Shown one piece after another: positions 1 to 10,942 of a stretch of 64,000 nucleotides of DNA. Every line of letters starts with the position of its first letter. Positions within the stretch are counted from its first letter, which is position 1. The stretch is from Podospora comata (Eukaryota > Ascomycota > Sordariomycetes > Sordariales > Podosporaceae): positions 4,650,001 through 4,714,000 of the forward strand of contig CP071493.1 in the NCBI GenBank assembly GCA_017354895.1, read 5' to 3'. The position numbers and the translations under genes were made by a program. The notes under the pieces were generated by a model. It made no database searches. It worked only from the letters and a program-made list of their open reading frames with translations, and was not told the origin of the DNA.

Positions 1-1969
1 GTGTGTTGAAGCAACACCATCGTGATATAGAGATCTTGTTATCATAGCAAATCGATAAAACTGATAAGAGAGGGGCAAAAAGAGAGCCACCCCGCAATAG
101 TCTGGCGATCCACTGCCCCGCAGACCCACCTCGAAATCAACGCTCAAGGGTCGCCTGGGGATCCCTGCTTTGCCATTTGGGGTCGTTTTAATGTTGAGTC
201 AAAGTCGTCTGGATATCGAATGTCGAAAAACAATGTTTCGTTATGCATGAAAATACCGCCACTCGCTATGTTTGAGCCAGGCACACCATCGCGCCTGGGG
301 TTCTATTTTGGTAGGATGGGCACAGGCATAGCTACCAAGTATGCACGGGATCTAGAGAGCTTCACAGGTCCCATTGCACGGCGTTCCGTCCCAAAGAGCA
401 CAGCTCTTGTCTGCTACCGTCTTTTTTTGGGAGCTTTGCCAGGAAAGCTTCCTAGCATGGGGGTAGCTCGGGAGAGTCCTCCCGGCATCCAATCATGTCG
501 GCGCATGTGCTCAACTTGTCGAAACTCGAGCACTTTTTCTCGTTTGCTCGACAGGCACCCCACCCCTTCTTGATCGCGTCCGGGAGGCCCGTCATCCGTT
601 GTTCAACCGAGTCAAGTCCGTCACCAGCCCGTGTCAGTCGGGTTCAGCGACGAATGGAGAAAACAAAACTCTCGTTTCCCCCCCACTAGCGCTTCGACTG
701 TCCGATACGAAGATGTTTGAGCCTCCAAGGAAGGCAGGCCTGGTACAGAGTAGGCTGAGCTGAATGAGTTGAGAGCAGACCACGGAGCTCTCAGCTCAGA
801 CAACCGGTTTCTTGTTGGCCAGAAAACAGGCGCTGCGTGGGCGGAAGCTCGCCTCTCGCATCATATCAGCTGCCGCTTGTTCTGGCCATCCTACCTTGGA
901 AAGACGTCGAGGCGCCTGACACCACCTGACCTGACCGCCTCGAGAGACTAGAGGCCTCTGTTGCCAGGTTCCAGGTCAAGAGTCCTGGGCATCCCAGTTT
1001 GCGGCTGCACCATGAGTATGAGTTGACGCATTTTGCATGGAATTGCACAGCGTGATGGCAGCTTTTGTCTGCCATGCTGACTCCCGAAGCAAGAGTCCAT
1101 TTTCCCCTGTCTGCCCTGACGACATGACGCCAGCAGCTGCGGGTTCGACCCCGTCTTCTTCCCTTATCCATCCCACACCTCCAGCTCCGGGATTGCTTGG
1201 AGGCAATCCTACCCCTGCACAGTAGGCGTGGCTTGTTCAGACTGTGACCTGCTAGCCGGTACTTGTACAGACACCAGGTTCGGGGCGCCGTTGAGCGGGT
1301 TTGCGAAGCACGGCAGTCTCTCTTTAACCAGGTGGGCAAGACTTGGACTAAACAGGTAGCAGACAGCGTGGACAGAAAGAGCTGCTTCCGGAGCGGGAGA
1401 CCCCAAAGATACCTAGGCGCATGGCTCAATACCCGTCAATGAGAATGTCGGCACCGTGTCACTGCTTGCTCGCTGATGCTTACCTTAGTGCTTGTCCCTG
1501 TCTGGGGGGTGCTTGGCTCCCATTGCTTAATGTCGAGGACGGTCCCCGCTTCGATCCCCGCCCTCTCCCTTCGAGCTGTTCCATCCATTCATTGTCTTTG
1601 CTCCCACCCCAGGCCCCAAGGGGAATTGCCACCACCGCCCGTCCATTCTTCGAAACACCTCTTGTTACACCTGCAAGAAGGAGCTTGGAGCTCTTTCTTC
1701 CCCAAAGCGCAATTCCAGAAAACAATTCATTTTCTAGCTTACCGTCGACAGGCCCAAATGTAACAAGCTTCGCGGTTGTCTTTTTTCTCGACTGCTCAAT
1801 TGAATTACATACTGCGACCCCGACCCTAACCGCTCAGCTTCTTATCGGCACCGCAATTGCCTGTCGCTGCCTATCGTCGCTATCGCTATCATCGCCTATC
1901 GACTCGACCTTCGAGAGCACCTCCCCCGCCAGAGCACTCGACATCGCATGGTGGGGTTAGCATCTCAAG
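1..1969. other. Intergenic / 5' leader region of the zinc-finger gene
   Basis: No convincing gene is seen. The open frames here are short, lack ATG starts or family resemblance, and overlap one another on both strands. From about 1480 to 1960 the plus strand becomes rich in C and T, with CTATCG/CTATCA runs just before the first ATG of the next gene. That is typical of a fungal promoter-proximal region and 5' leader. Confidence 0.5.
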
Positions 1970-3440
1970 ATGCCTCCAAGGTCTTCTCTCACTTCGTCCT
2001 TTTCCATTACCGACGCCAACAATGAGGTTGTGTGCCCGCTTCACAATCAGGATGGCTCCAGTTGCAGAAAGCGCTGCATTGGCGTAAGTCTGACCCGTCT
2101 GATCTCGACCGCCACAGCTTGCGCTGACAAGGCTCCCGACTGCAGGAGAAGAGATACCGCTCAATGCAGGAGCATATTCGAAGAGCGCATCCAGAGCACT
2201 ACATAGCCAAGCTGCCTGCAACCGAGGAGAGCTTCTTGCTCATGATCAACACCCCACCGCGACCGACCGCCCAGCCTACCTCTGCTCCAGCGCAGATGAG
2301 CCAGAACAAAGGACCGGCGCATGGCTACCGTAGAGATGACTCCAGTGCCCCTGGCACCCCGCGGCACCCTGATGAGTACCAGGGCGGAGCCGCCATGTAT
2401 CCTGCTGCAGCCGCCCTGGCGCAGCTGCACAGCTACAAGAGCGAGCACGGATGGGAGTCGGAAGGGGTGAGTGGATATCGCTGTTGAATTGCAGTGCGCA
2501 AACGCTGATTGGAATCTCTTTCATACAGGACTGGCATTCAGACCACGAAGGCGGCAGGCCGAGAACATCGGTCGAACTGCCACCCATACATCTGACCAAT
2601 GCAGATGTGACGAGCATGCCGTATTCCGGTCTGGATCCTAATAGGCGTCGCGAGGTTCTTCCCTCGATTATGGCCAACTCTCCCCCAGGCCGATCCTCAA
2701 CCCTCCCGCCACTGCACAGACCCCTAGATGCCAACCGCCCGCGCAAGCAGTCCATCTCAAAACGGAGCCATCACCGGAGAAAATCCAAGGGTGCTGCCGC
2801 TGAATGGCTGCGCCGGATTCAAAATGATGTGAATCCCGATCTCCTCAAACCAGGTGGTGCTGATAGAAAAGCCCTTTCGGTCGAGCCAACAACTGATTTT
2901 GGCAAGCGCTGGGAGGATCTGATCGATGCGGCCGCCTCGGCAACGGAAGACATCGATGAGGACAGAACTCCAGTGAGTCTGAAATTCCCTTCCATGTTCG
3001 ACCCACGCCTGACGACCCAGGTGCCTCAGTCGCCCGTATCCATCCCACGTGCATCACTGCCGCCATTCCCTCACAATACTTTCACGAGCTACCAAGCGTC
3101 CCCCTTGCAACAAGCCCTCACGCCCCCGTCTTACAACAACGAAGGCCCCGACCCGTTCCCGTCGGTCGAGAGCGGCGAAAGCGGCGATAATTTTCACATC
3201 GAATCTCGGGGCCTGTCCGATTCGTCGCCCAGCTTTTCCTCCCAGAACACGCAGATATACTGCGCTGCCTGCCAGGGCGTCTCGCTACTGCGGGAATCTT
3301 ATGCTTGTACCGAGTGCATCTGCGGTCTTTGCCAGGCATGCGTCGACGTCTTGATGGGCGAGCAGGGTGCTCGCAGGAAATGCCCGCGTTGCGCCACGAT
3401 AGGGGGCCGCTTCAAACCCTTTCAGCTCGATATTCGGTAA
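1970..3440 (+). CDS. Zinc-finger protein with N-terminal C2H2-like and C-terminal RING-like domain
   Basis: The model is 448 aa in three exons: 1970-2083, 2146-2466 and 2529-3440. Both introns are 62 nt with GTAAGT or GTGAGT donors and CAG acceptors, and the frame is kept throughout. The N-terminus carries Cys22, Cys32/36, His48 and His53, spaced like an atypical C2H2 finger (the histidines lie in the stretch HIRRAHPEH). The middle is long, low-complexity and Pro/Ser-rich, with a basic patch (KRSHHRRKSKG). The last 61 residues hold nine cysteines in the order C-x2-C-x11-C-x2-C-x-C-x2-C-x2-C-x13-C-x2-C, a RING-like zinc module that ends the protein. The RING resemblance suggests ubiquitin ligation or protein binding, but no function is established from the sequence. 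I know conserved uncharacterised fungal proteins of this kind but cannot name this one. It stands alone on the plus strand. Confidence 0.8.
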
Positions 3441-6400
3441 ATCATTTTGACTGAGTCATCGACGCTGCCTCAACGTCTTCTCTACTGTCTTTTCTACTAA
3501 TCATAATACGGACTTGGCGTCAACTTTGGGCGGTTTCTTCACTTTCATACGGCCCTCATTTTCAGCACCATCGGCATCTGTGGGATATAGCAACATCATT
3601 TTTACGACACTTCATGTAACACCCATCACGAGAATGGGTTTTTGGTTGAGGGGATGAGCCTCGACATGTAGGGATACTCGCACAGCAGCGACTGAGGACT
3701 TTTGGACGACTACACGAACCATCCAGCGAGCCCGATGGGCATTTCGCTTCAATCTGATCAGTGAAGGATATATACCCTTTTCATATGGGCCCGATCTTCG
3801 TTGGGGATGGTCAAACCAACATAGCATGGATCGACTGGGGGGTTCTATTGGCGTAGCTGGTTTGAATTTTGTCTGGGGAAGACCAAAACGGCGTTTTTGC
3901 TTTTCCTTGCGTTTTTTTGATCTTTCTGCCTCCCCACGTTATTTGATGCTTTGACACTTTGACTTTTCTAGTTGTGAAACTGCTTTCTTTCACGCCTCAT
4001 TGAGGCCAGTTGGCGTTGGCTGGGTTACGCGAGACCTTTTGCTTTTCAGTTCTTTTCAGTTCTTGCCCTTGCTCAGCATGTCAGCTAGCTTGCGCGTTTT
4101 TTCTTTTGGCTTTGGGGAGATCTCGTAGGCGATTTCGTCATGACATTGTTTTAGCGATGAGGTGTGGGGAGTTTCTGGGTTAGAGGACCGCCGATCTACT
4201 TTGTCTGGATCCTGAGGTCGACAACACCGTTTCCCCATTCAACTAGAAGAGAATTTCTCTCAACGACTACCACTGGGTTGTTGTTGCTTACGGCCTGGCC
4301 TTGTCGACAGCTTTATCGAATATTTTGAATTCTCTGTAGGGTAGTAAGGCAATTTTCACATAGGACCTAGCAAGGCAATTCCTGCCTGTTTTGAGTTGAC
4401 ATCCTTTGCTGTGCGTGCTGCCTGGGTGTGTTGACTTTCTCTTGAAAGAAACTTGAAGAAGGTATGTGTAGTAGTGGTTTCCTCAAGGTCAATCACCAAA
4501 CTGAACGGGCCTCTGCACCATCAACTCCTCTGCAGTAAGAACCTTTTTCTTGTCCTCATTGCCTCGTTCTTTTTAGTTTTGGTTTAAACTTACCTGGTAT
4601 TATTCACCCCTGCCCCCGTCGCACTCAAATCTATCCGGTCTTGATCAAAATATCATTGTCCGGCCTGACAAACTGCACGATACTGTACCTCTTTTTCATC
4701 CCGTCGCTTCCAACAGTGGCACAGCAGGGTGTTTAGCTGGTTTGAGGTAGCCGTTTGTGAGTATCTTCCCTAGGTTGACGATGGCTTGCCCGGTGAGAGG
4801 CCGGACCCATTCCCATTACCCGGGGATTGGGGAAGTGGTGGATTCTATGTCGAGGCTGCCGAGCAGAGTTAACGAGGATGATGGTTGCGGTTGCTGAAGT
4901 CGGTCTTTGGGGGGAGCAGGGTGGGGGGGACTCTGTGCCATTTCATTGTGGTGAGGAGTAGGTGGTATGTTTTAGGCGTCTAATCATGGTTGAAAAAGTC
5001 GTCGAGATTGGTGAAAGTGATGGCTGAGGAGGGCAAGTTACAAGTTTTTGGACTAGGATGGTCAAGAGGGCATGGCAGGTGGATATGAAAAGGTTTTTAG
5101 GAAGGGGAGATGGGGGGGGGGTTACTCCCGAGAGCAAGTCAGAAGAGGTAGCAGGGTGGAAGAGGTCATCTTTGCCAATGTTGAAGAACCTCGTTGTGTG
5201 ACTGGGTGGGTGGATGGGATCGGTTGTTTCGACTTTGCCGGCTGGCTTGTAACTAACTACCATAACGAGACGGCCTTTTTTTTGGAGGGAGTATTTCTTT
5301 TTTTGTCGCGAGTGGTGAAGCTGAAAAGAGTCTCGGCGAGATCGTAGGGTTGGGAGGATTGAGAGAGGATGGCGGCGGCGCCTTTGGGGGTGGTGGCGCC
5401 TTTGGGGGTGGTGGCGGAGGCCGAGGTGAAAGAAGCCTTGGTTTTTGCATGCTGAAAGGGGTTTAGATGATTCTGTGGGGCCGCGCGATAGTAGTCTTGT
5501 GTGTGAGATGGTGGTTAGGGATGCCAAGGGAGGTTTGGTGGGAATGGGGGAGTTGACAATGAGTCAGTCATGGCTGATAGCTGTTTTGAAGAACATTAAC
5601 TGAAGGAAGGGTTAGTGACGTGAGAACAATAACAGATTGGGATAGCTTTGGTCAGCTTACAGCTCTGACAGCTTAATACTACCAGCTAATCGCCCACCAA
5701 GAAACACAAGCACGTCCAAGGAGGAGGTGGGGCCGCTAGGAATGCTCCAGACGGTAACTCGACTAAGCTGCAAGGGAGGGAAACCTCTTGCCATTCATTC
5801 AGGCTAGATTGCCCTCTTCAAGATATTTTGGTTGTACGAAATACGAAGTGAGCTTTCTCATTAGTGTTTGTCACATATCAGCTGTGATGTAGAAGGTCTT
5901 GTCCGACTGGGTATAAAGAGAGATATTTTTACCTATATATTTCAGACGATGCAATCTTTCTGGCCCCTTTTTTCATTTTTTGTTTCTAATCAGGAAGGTA
6001 TGGAAACGACTGACACGAACTGGTTGCTAGGGTGACACGCCAAGCTAACCCCCTCCCCCTTTTTCAGCTGAGCCCTACATAATCTTGGCAACGCCTACTG
6101 GTGCGGATTATTGACATGGGCTGCCAGCCTCAACTTCAACTGCCCTTGGCGCTGTGAATTTCGCCATCATGTTCAACGGCTTCAAAATTGTGGATTCGAT
6201 TAACGTCTTGATGCTTAAAAGCGGCCAATTCGTAGCTGGTTCCCATGACTCCGATGGTGATCATAAGGTCCAGTGGAACGCAGTGCGCAAACCCCCACGA
6301 TGAAGCTTCACCACGTTTGCCGCGTCATTCGTCCTCACCGAGGCCGACATGATTGCTGCAGAGAAAGGGAGGTAATTGCCGAGGAGAAAATGCTGAATGT

Positions 6401-7723
6401 TGCGGCAATATGGATGAATTGCCAAGCAATCTACCAACCCTTTGGCGAGGGCTAAGGTCTTGGGCAAAGCTTCGACTGCAAGTAATCTATTCGCTGGCAC
6501 CCTGTGCGTTATTCTTGTCAGTTCTCGAGCCGCTGCCCCCTTTGACAGACGATGATCATCACCACAATCGACTACCACCACCACCCCAAGGCTCAATCGT
6601 GGGTCCAGAGCCTGGTTTTAAAGCTCAAAGGCCAGGTTGCTATCTTCTCAGGTGTACATTGCGTATTTAGCCTGGTGAGGAGGTGGTGGTCATTGGGATG
6701 CAAGGAACGCCCCACTTGTGCTGGTGAGTGTGCGAGTTGACGGGTTGTAGGTTGCAATGGATCGCGTCTAGAATGACGGGAGGACGAGCCTCGTAGGCTC
6801 ATCGGGCGGGAGAGTGATGGCAGAGTTGCGGTGTATGAGGGGTGCTTTGTGACTTTTCGGCGCTAGAATTTGTTGAATGCCGGTACCCGAAAGACTGTCT
6901 TGTTTCCAGTACAAAATGGGGAGACCTCGTCAGATCGTTTGCTCAGTGGTTAAGTGGGCTCGTCTTTTGTCGTCCGGTCTAGTTTAAAGTTCTTGCAGTT
7001 TCTGTCATTGGGCTGTTCTCATCCATCTCAATCTTATTGCTCTTCTTAACTTTTTACAAGGACTTTGTGTTGCACCACCCCCTCTCTGGCAAAGAGGCCA
7101 TCGGTTGACCTGCGTTTCACTAACCATTGGAGTGGTATCGTGAAGAAAACTGAGAAGGCGCCATCCCGGAGTATTCAGCCCTGTGAATGCAACTAGCCGT
7201 TCGCAGCCAGAGTTGCCAAAATCAGCTTCCCCCTGTGCATCACCGCGAGGCCGCCTTGTTCGTTACACTTGGTCGTATCCATTTGGGTCCGCGTGAGTTG
7301 CAACAAACGGGTTACAGCGGTGGTTCAAGTCACGATTTTGATAGGAGTTCATCCGAACCTGACGACATCGATTTGAAAGAGTCAAGTGGCTCTTCAAAAA
7401 GCCAAGAGCGACACACTTCTGGTCTGCCAGACACTTTCCAACGAATCCATCTGTGGAACAAGTCAAAGGCGACGTACCCGAGCCTTACCACATCGTTCTT
7501 TCCTTCTGGTGACCAACATCCAGTGTGAAATCTTTCACAGTGCACAGAGCTCCAGGCAGGACCTCTCCACCGAGATACCGACCTTCAACCCTCCCGAGCT
7601 CTCGAAACTCAACATCTCCACCTTACCTGCCTGGAGGCTCGTTAGCCTCCAGCATTCAGCCAGTCCCAAACTTAGCAGTATTTTCATCGGTATCTGGCAC
7701 AGCTCTATGCACCCGAAACAACA
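3441..7723. other. 4.3-kb region without a convincing gene
   Basis: No family-like protein or coherent exon chain was found on either strand. The longest frames are low-complexity shadows, such as a proline-rich minus-strand frame at 4943-5527. The first few hundred bases should include the 3' end of the zinc-finger gene. From about 7010 the plus strand shows C/T-rich stretches resembling a fungal transcription start, so the last 700 bases are probably the promoter and leader of the membrane-protein gene. A non-coding RNA or a very long leader is possible but not shown. Confidence 0.45.
7187..7528 (+). other. Possible long upstream ORF in the leader of the membrane-protein gene
   Basis: An ATG-started frame of 113 codons ends 195 bases before the main ATG at 7724. 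It is in the same frame as the first coding exon but is separated from it by stops. Its product has no recognisable family and is rich in Ser, Thr and Gln. If transcription starts near 7050, ribosomes would meet this frame first, which would lower translation of the main gene. It may equally be chance. Confidence 0.2.
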
Positions 7724-8754
7724 ATGGCCAACGGCATCTTTTTTGTTTCTTGGGAGTTGTGGCAGCAGATGACTTTTGTATGTCCTCTACCTTCCTCAAC
7801 ATGCTGTTTGAGGGTTTCGTTTTGCTAACTAGGCGTACCTGGCAGATCCTAGCTATGGGAATAGTGGCTGTATTTTGTGCAGGGCTGATGAAACTCTGGT
7901 GGAATAACCGTCTGGTGAAAAAACAAGAGCTGTTGGACGAAGAGAAGAGGCTGCGGGTGGAGGAGATGCGCAGGTCAGGTCTTGGCATGAAGCGAACGAA
8001 CGATATCCCCTTCGGAGTTCGAGCTATACAGGGTGGCGTGGAGGTTGATGGGATATGGATCTCAAGACCTGCATCCCAGGACGACCCAGCTACTGCGAAG
8101 CTTGTATCCTCCAATTCGACGGCAAGTAGCCAATCTTCTGCCTTACCACCGGTCTCCCAAGTCTCTTTGGAGAGCCAACGACCGCTTTTTCGAACAATGG
8201 GCGGCTTGAATGAGGATACACTTCGAAGTTTGGAGGGGCATGGATCGAGACAGCCTCACGATATCTACGTCCCCACTTCGAGTCAACAAATACCCCGTTA
8301 TCCTAGTCAGCAAAGCTCAGCGTCGTCGCTAGGAGAGTCTGCCTCGGCAAGAAGCGGGAGTGGGAAGGGCAACTCATCAGCACTCAATTCGAGGGTCTAT
8401 GCGCCAAAACCACTTCGTGAAGGACAGTATCAGTACCATCAGGTGGATAGTGCGCGGAGTGGGCAGGACTCACCCCCAGATCCTTTTCAAACCCCGGCCC
8501 GTACACCCAGTGGATTCTCAGTTCGACTACCCAGTGGAACACAGATTCCCCTGTTACCAGTGAGCAGCATACCAGCCCCCGAGCCGACCTTTGGGCCCGG
8601 AGACTTGCACTTGAACCGTTCTTCTCGGAGGGTGAACGGGGGATTCGAGATTCTACCAGCTGGAACTTTTGGAGGCCCAAGGAAGCTTGACCACTCCGTG
8701 AACACAGTTCCGGGCAGAACTGCGTCCCAGTCTCCCAATAAGCCGAGGACATAG
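7724..8754 (+). CDS. Single-pass membrane protein with cytosolic coiled-coil segment and disordered tail
   Basis: The model is 320 aa in two exons, 7724-7777 and 7846-8754, with a 68-nt intron (GTATGT donor, GCTAAC branch, GGCAG acceptor). The ATG in the first exon gives a short amphipathic leader (MANGIFFVSWELWQQMTF) that joins in frame to a hydrophobic helix at about residues 16-34. A positively charged, coiled-coil-prone segment follows (RLVKKQELLDEEKRLRVEEM), then a conserved-looking block near residues 65-92 (FGVRAIQGGVEVDGIWISRP). The rest is Ser/Gln/Pro-rich and probably disordered. An unspliced reading that starts at a GTG at 7525 is less likely because it crosses a good intron and lacks an ATG. 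The topology suggests a membrane-anchored cytosolic protein. I do not recognise a named family or function. Confidence 0.75.
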
Positions 8755-9332
8755 TCGAATGGGGTTGAAGGCAGAGCTATAGCTATGAATTATGAACTTG
8801 TATACACCGTCATGTTGGAAATAGCTTTTGGGTGTTAACCATCGGATGAGACAGGAAACTTAAGGAGTGAGCTTCGGAGGCCGGAGAAGGATGGTATGAA
8901 TTTGAGAGGCCCGTATTTTTGGAAACTGTTATCACCCTTTCTGCTTTTACAAATTGCTGGGGAAACTTTGTTGGCTAATCGTAACTGTGGATAAAAAAAT
9001 AGAAATTCATATTGACTTTGAAGCTTCATGAAGATCCAAGGGACCCAATAGGCATGCCCCACATTTCCAGGCACGCAGCGGGGTGGTGGTCTTGGCACCG
9101 CAGGTTGCTCGACCGACCCTTCACAGGTCAGGCGAAAGTGGTCACGGGATTCCGCGTCGATTGTTGCTCCAAAGCTTAACGCGCCCCGCGCCCACTGAAT
9201 TTATTCGGGTCAACACCAACTTTCACCTACACGCATCTTCTTCGCCCTTCCAATCACATACTTGATTGTATCACAAACCTCCGAAGCTGGAACAGGAAAG
9301 AGAGCATTGTCCACCCTCGCGAATCAAGAAAC
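8755..9332. other. Intergenic region between membrane-protein gene and rad51
   Basis: No gene seen. It should hold the 3' end of the upstream gene and the rad51 promoter. C-rich leader-like sequence (ACCAACTTTCACCTACACGC) lies about 120 bases before the rad51 ATG. Confidence 0.5.
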
Positions 9333-10439
9333 ATGTCGGCTCACGAGGAATACGATGAATCAGCGATGGAGGATGGGGGACCCAACCCTGGCGCGCCCAC
9401 ACCCCTCGCAGCCTTGGAGGTACGTTTTAACTACCTCCCACCCTTCCATTTCCAAAATCATTGACTTAGAATTTTTTAGGGTGTTGCAGGTCTGACTAAA
9501 CGTGACATTCAAATGATCATCGAGGGAGGCTACAACACGGTTGAGTCCGTCGCCTATACACCAAGGAGGGTACTTGAACAGATCAAGGGTATCTCGGAAC
9601 AGAAAGCTCAAAAGATCCTCACTGAAGCTTCGAAACTCGTTCCCATGGGCTTCACTACTGCTACGGAAATGCATCAGCGTCGCAGTGAGCTCATCTCCAT
9701 CACGACGGGCTCCAAGAACCTTGACACACTGTTGGCTGGTGGCATCGAAACCGGCAGCGTAACTGAAATCTTCGGCGAGTTTCGCACGGGAAAGTCACAA
9801 ATCTGCCACACACTGGCCGTGACATGTCAGTTGCCTTTTGATATGGGCGGCGGCGAGGGAAAGTGCATGTACATCGACACAGAAGGCACCTTTCGCCCCG
9901 TCCGTCTTCTTGCTGTGGCCAATCGATATGGTCTTTCTGGGGAAGAGGTTCTCGACAATGTCGCCTATGCGAGAGCGTACAACTCGGATCATCAACTGCA
10001 GTTATTGAATCAAGCAGCCGCCATGATGTGCGAGACACGATTCAGTCTTCTGATTGTTGACTCAGCCACCTCGCTCTACCGAACTGACTTTTTGGGTCGT
10101 GGTGAGCTCAGCTCTCGTCAGACCCATCTCGCCAAGTTCATGCGTACTCTTCAGCGTCTTGCTGATGAGTTCGGGATTGCTGTCGTTATTACGAACCAGG
10201 TGGTGGCACAGGTCGATGGCGGTCCATCAGCCATGTTCAACCCCGACCCCAAGAAGCCCATCGGCGGCAACATCATCGCACATGCCAGTACAACACGCAT
10301 CAGTTTAAAGAAGGGAAGGGCTGAGACAAGAATAGCCAAGATTTACGACAGTCCTTGTCTGCCAGAGAGTGACTGTCTTTTCGCGATTGGCGAAGATGGT
10401 ATCGGGGACCCGGCCCCCAAGGACATGGAGAAGAACTGA
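9333..10439 (+). CDS. rad51: DNA repair recombinase RAD51 (MEI-3 type)
   Basis: The model is 348 aa in two exons, 9333-9419 and 9480-10439, with one 60-nt intron. It encodes the eukaryotic RecA-family strand-exchange protein, which forms filaments on single-stranded DNA and catalyses homologous pairing in mitotic and meiotic recombination in the nucleus. The N-terminus holds the helix-hairpin-helix domain ([20 protein letters not shown]). The ATPase core has Walker A GEFRTGKS at residues 128-135 and Walker B LLIVDS. The ssDNA-binding loop region ([10 protein letters not shown]) and the C-terminal [18 protein letters not shown] block typical of Rad51 are present. Length matches fungal Rad51 (about 340-400 aa). 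The full-length HhH domain and these motifs favour Rad51 over the meiosis-specific paralogue Dmc1. The Neurospora orthologue is mei-3. No defect is seen. Confidence 0.97.
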
Positions 10440-10942
10440 TGGATTCTCTCCAAAGGCATGGGGTCAATGAGTCTAGTATACATGTATTTATTTGAGCAGA
10501 CATGAAGGATGGACGGGATGCATTGCAAAGGTTATGGGATGGTAATGAAGGGTCATGGTAGAGACAAGCAAGGCGTTTCGAGACATTGCATTTGTAGGAT
10601 GATCTTATCTGATTTAGCTTGTACTTTCAGTACTGAATTAATTGCATGGAATTCCTGGCTTATTACCTACCATACAAAACAAAAGCATAAATCAAGGTTC
10701 CAGTTGGCTATTGGTCGAGATGCTCCCGCCTGTTGTGTCTTATCAGCTTATCAGAAAACCCACCCTAGCTCAGCCCGGGCCCATTCTGTCCAGTCTTGCT
10801 CAGAGCTTCCTTGCTTGCTTGGCAAGGCGGCCAGAATTCTGCCCTCCAAAGCTCAAGAACCGCGACCACTCTACCAGCAACGAAACGCGACAACGCCCCC
10901 GGGATCGTCGATTGGTCGCTAAAAACATCACATGGGGTCAAG
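10440..10942. other. Intergenic region between rad51 and nup120
   Basis: No separate gene seen. It contains the rad51 3' end and the nup120 promoter and leader. An in-frame extension of nup120 upstream of 10943 exists but has no supporting ATG context. Confidence 0.5.

Noticed and set aside
1141-1160. tRNA B-box-like GGGTTCGACCCC
   Set aside because: No matching A box, anticodon stem or acceptor stem could be folded around it.
866-1429. 187-codon minus-strand frame upstream of the first gene
   Set aside because: It begins with TTG, not ATG, overlaps several other open frames and has no family-like sequence.
4943-5527. 194-codon minus-strand frame rich in Pro, His and Arg
   Set aside because: Low-complexity sequence (GGTGG runs read in reverse), no conserved motif and no spliced partner.
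7525-7845. N-terminal extension of the membrane protein from a GTG
   Set aside because: It crosses a strong intron, lacks an ATG and would put about 90 non-conserved residues before the membrane helix. The spliced ATG at 7724 gives a better N-terminus.
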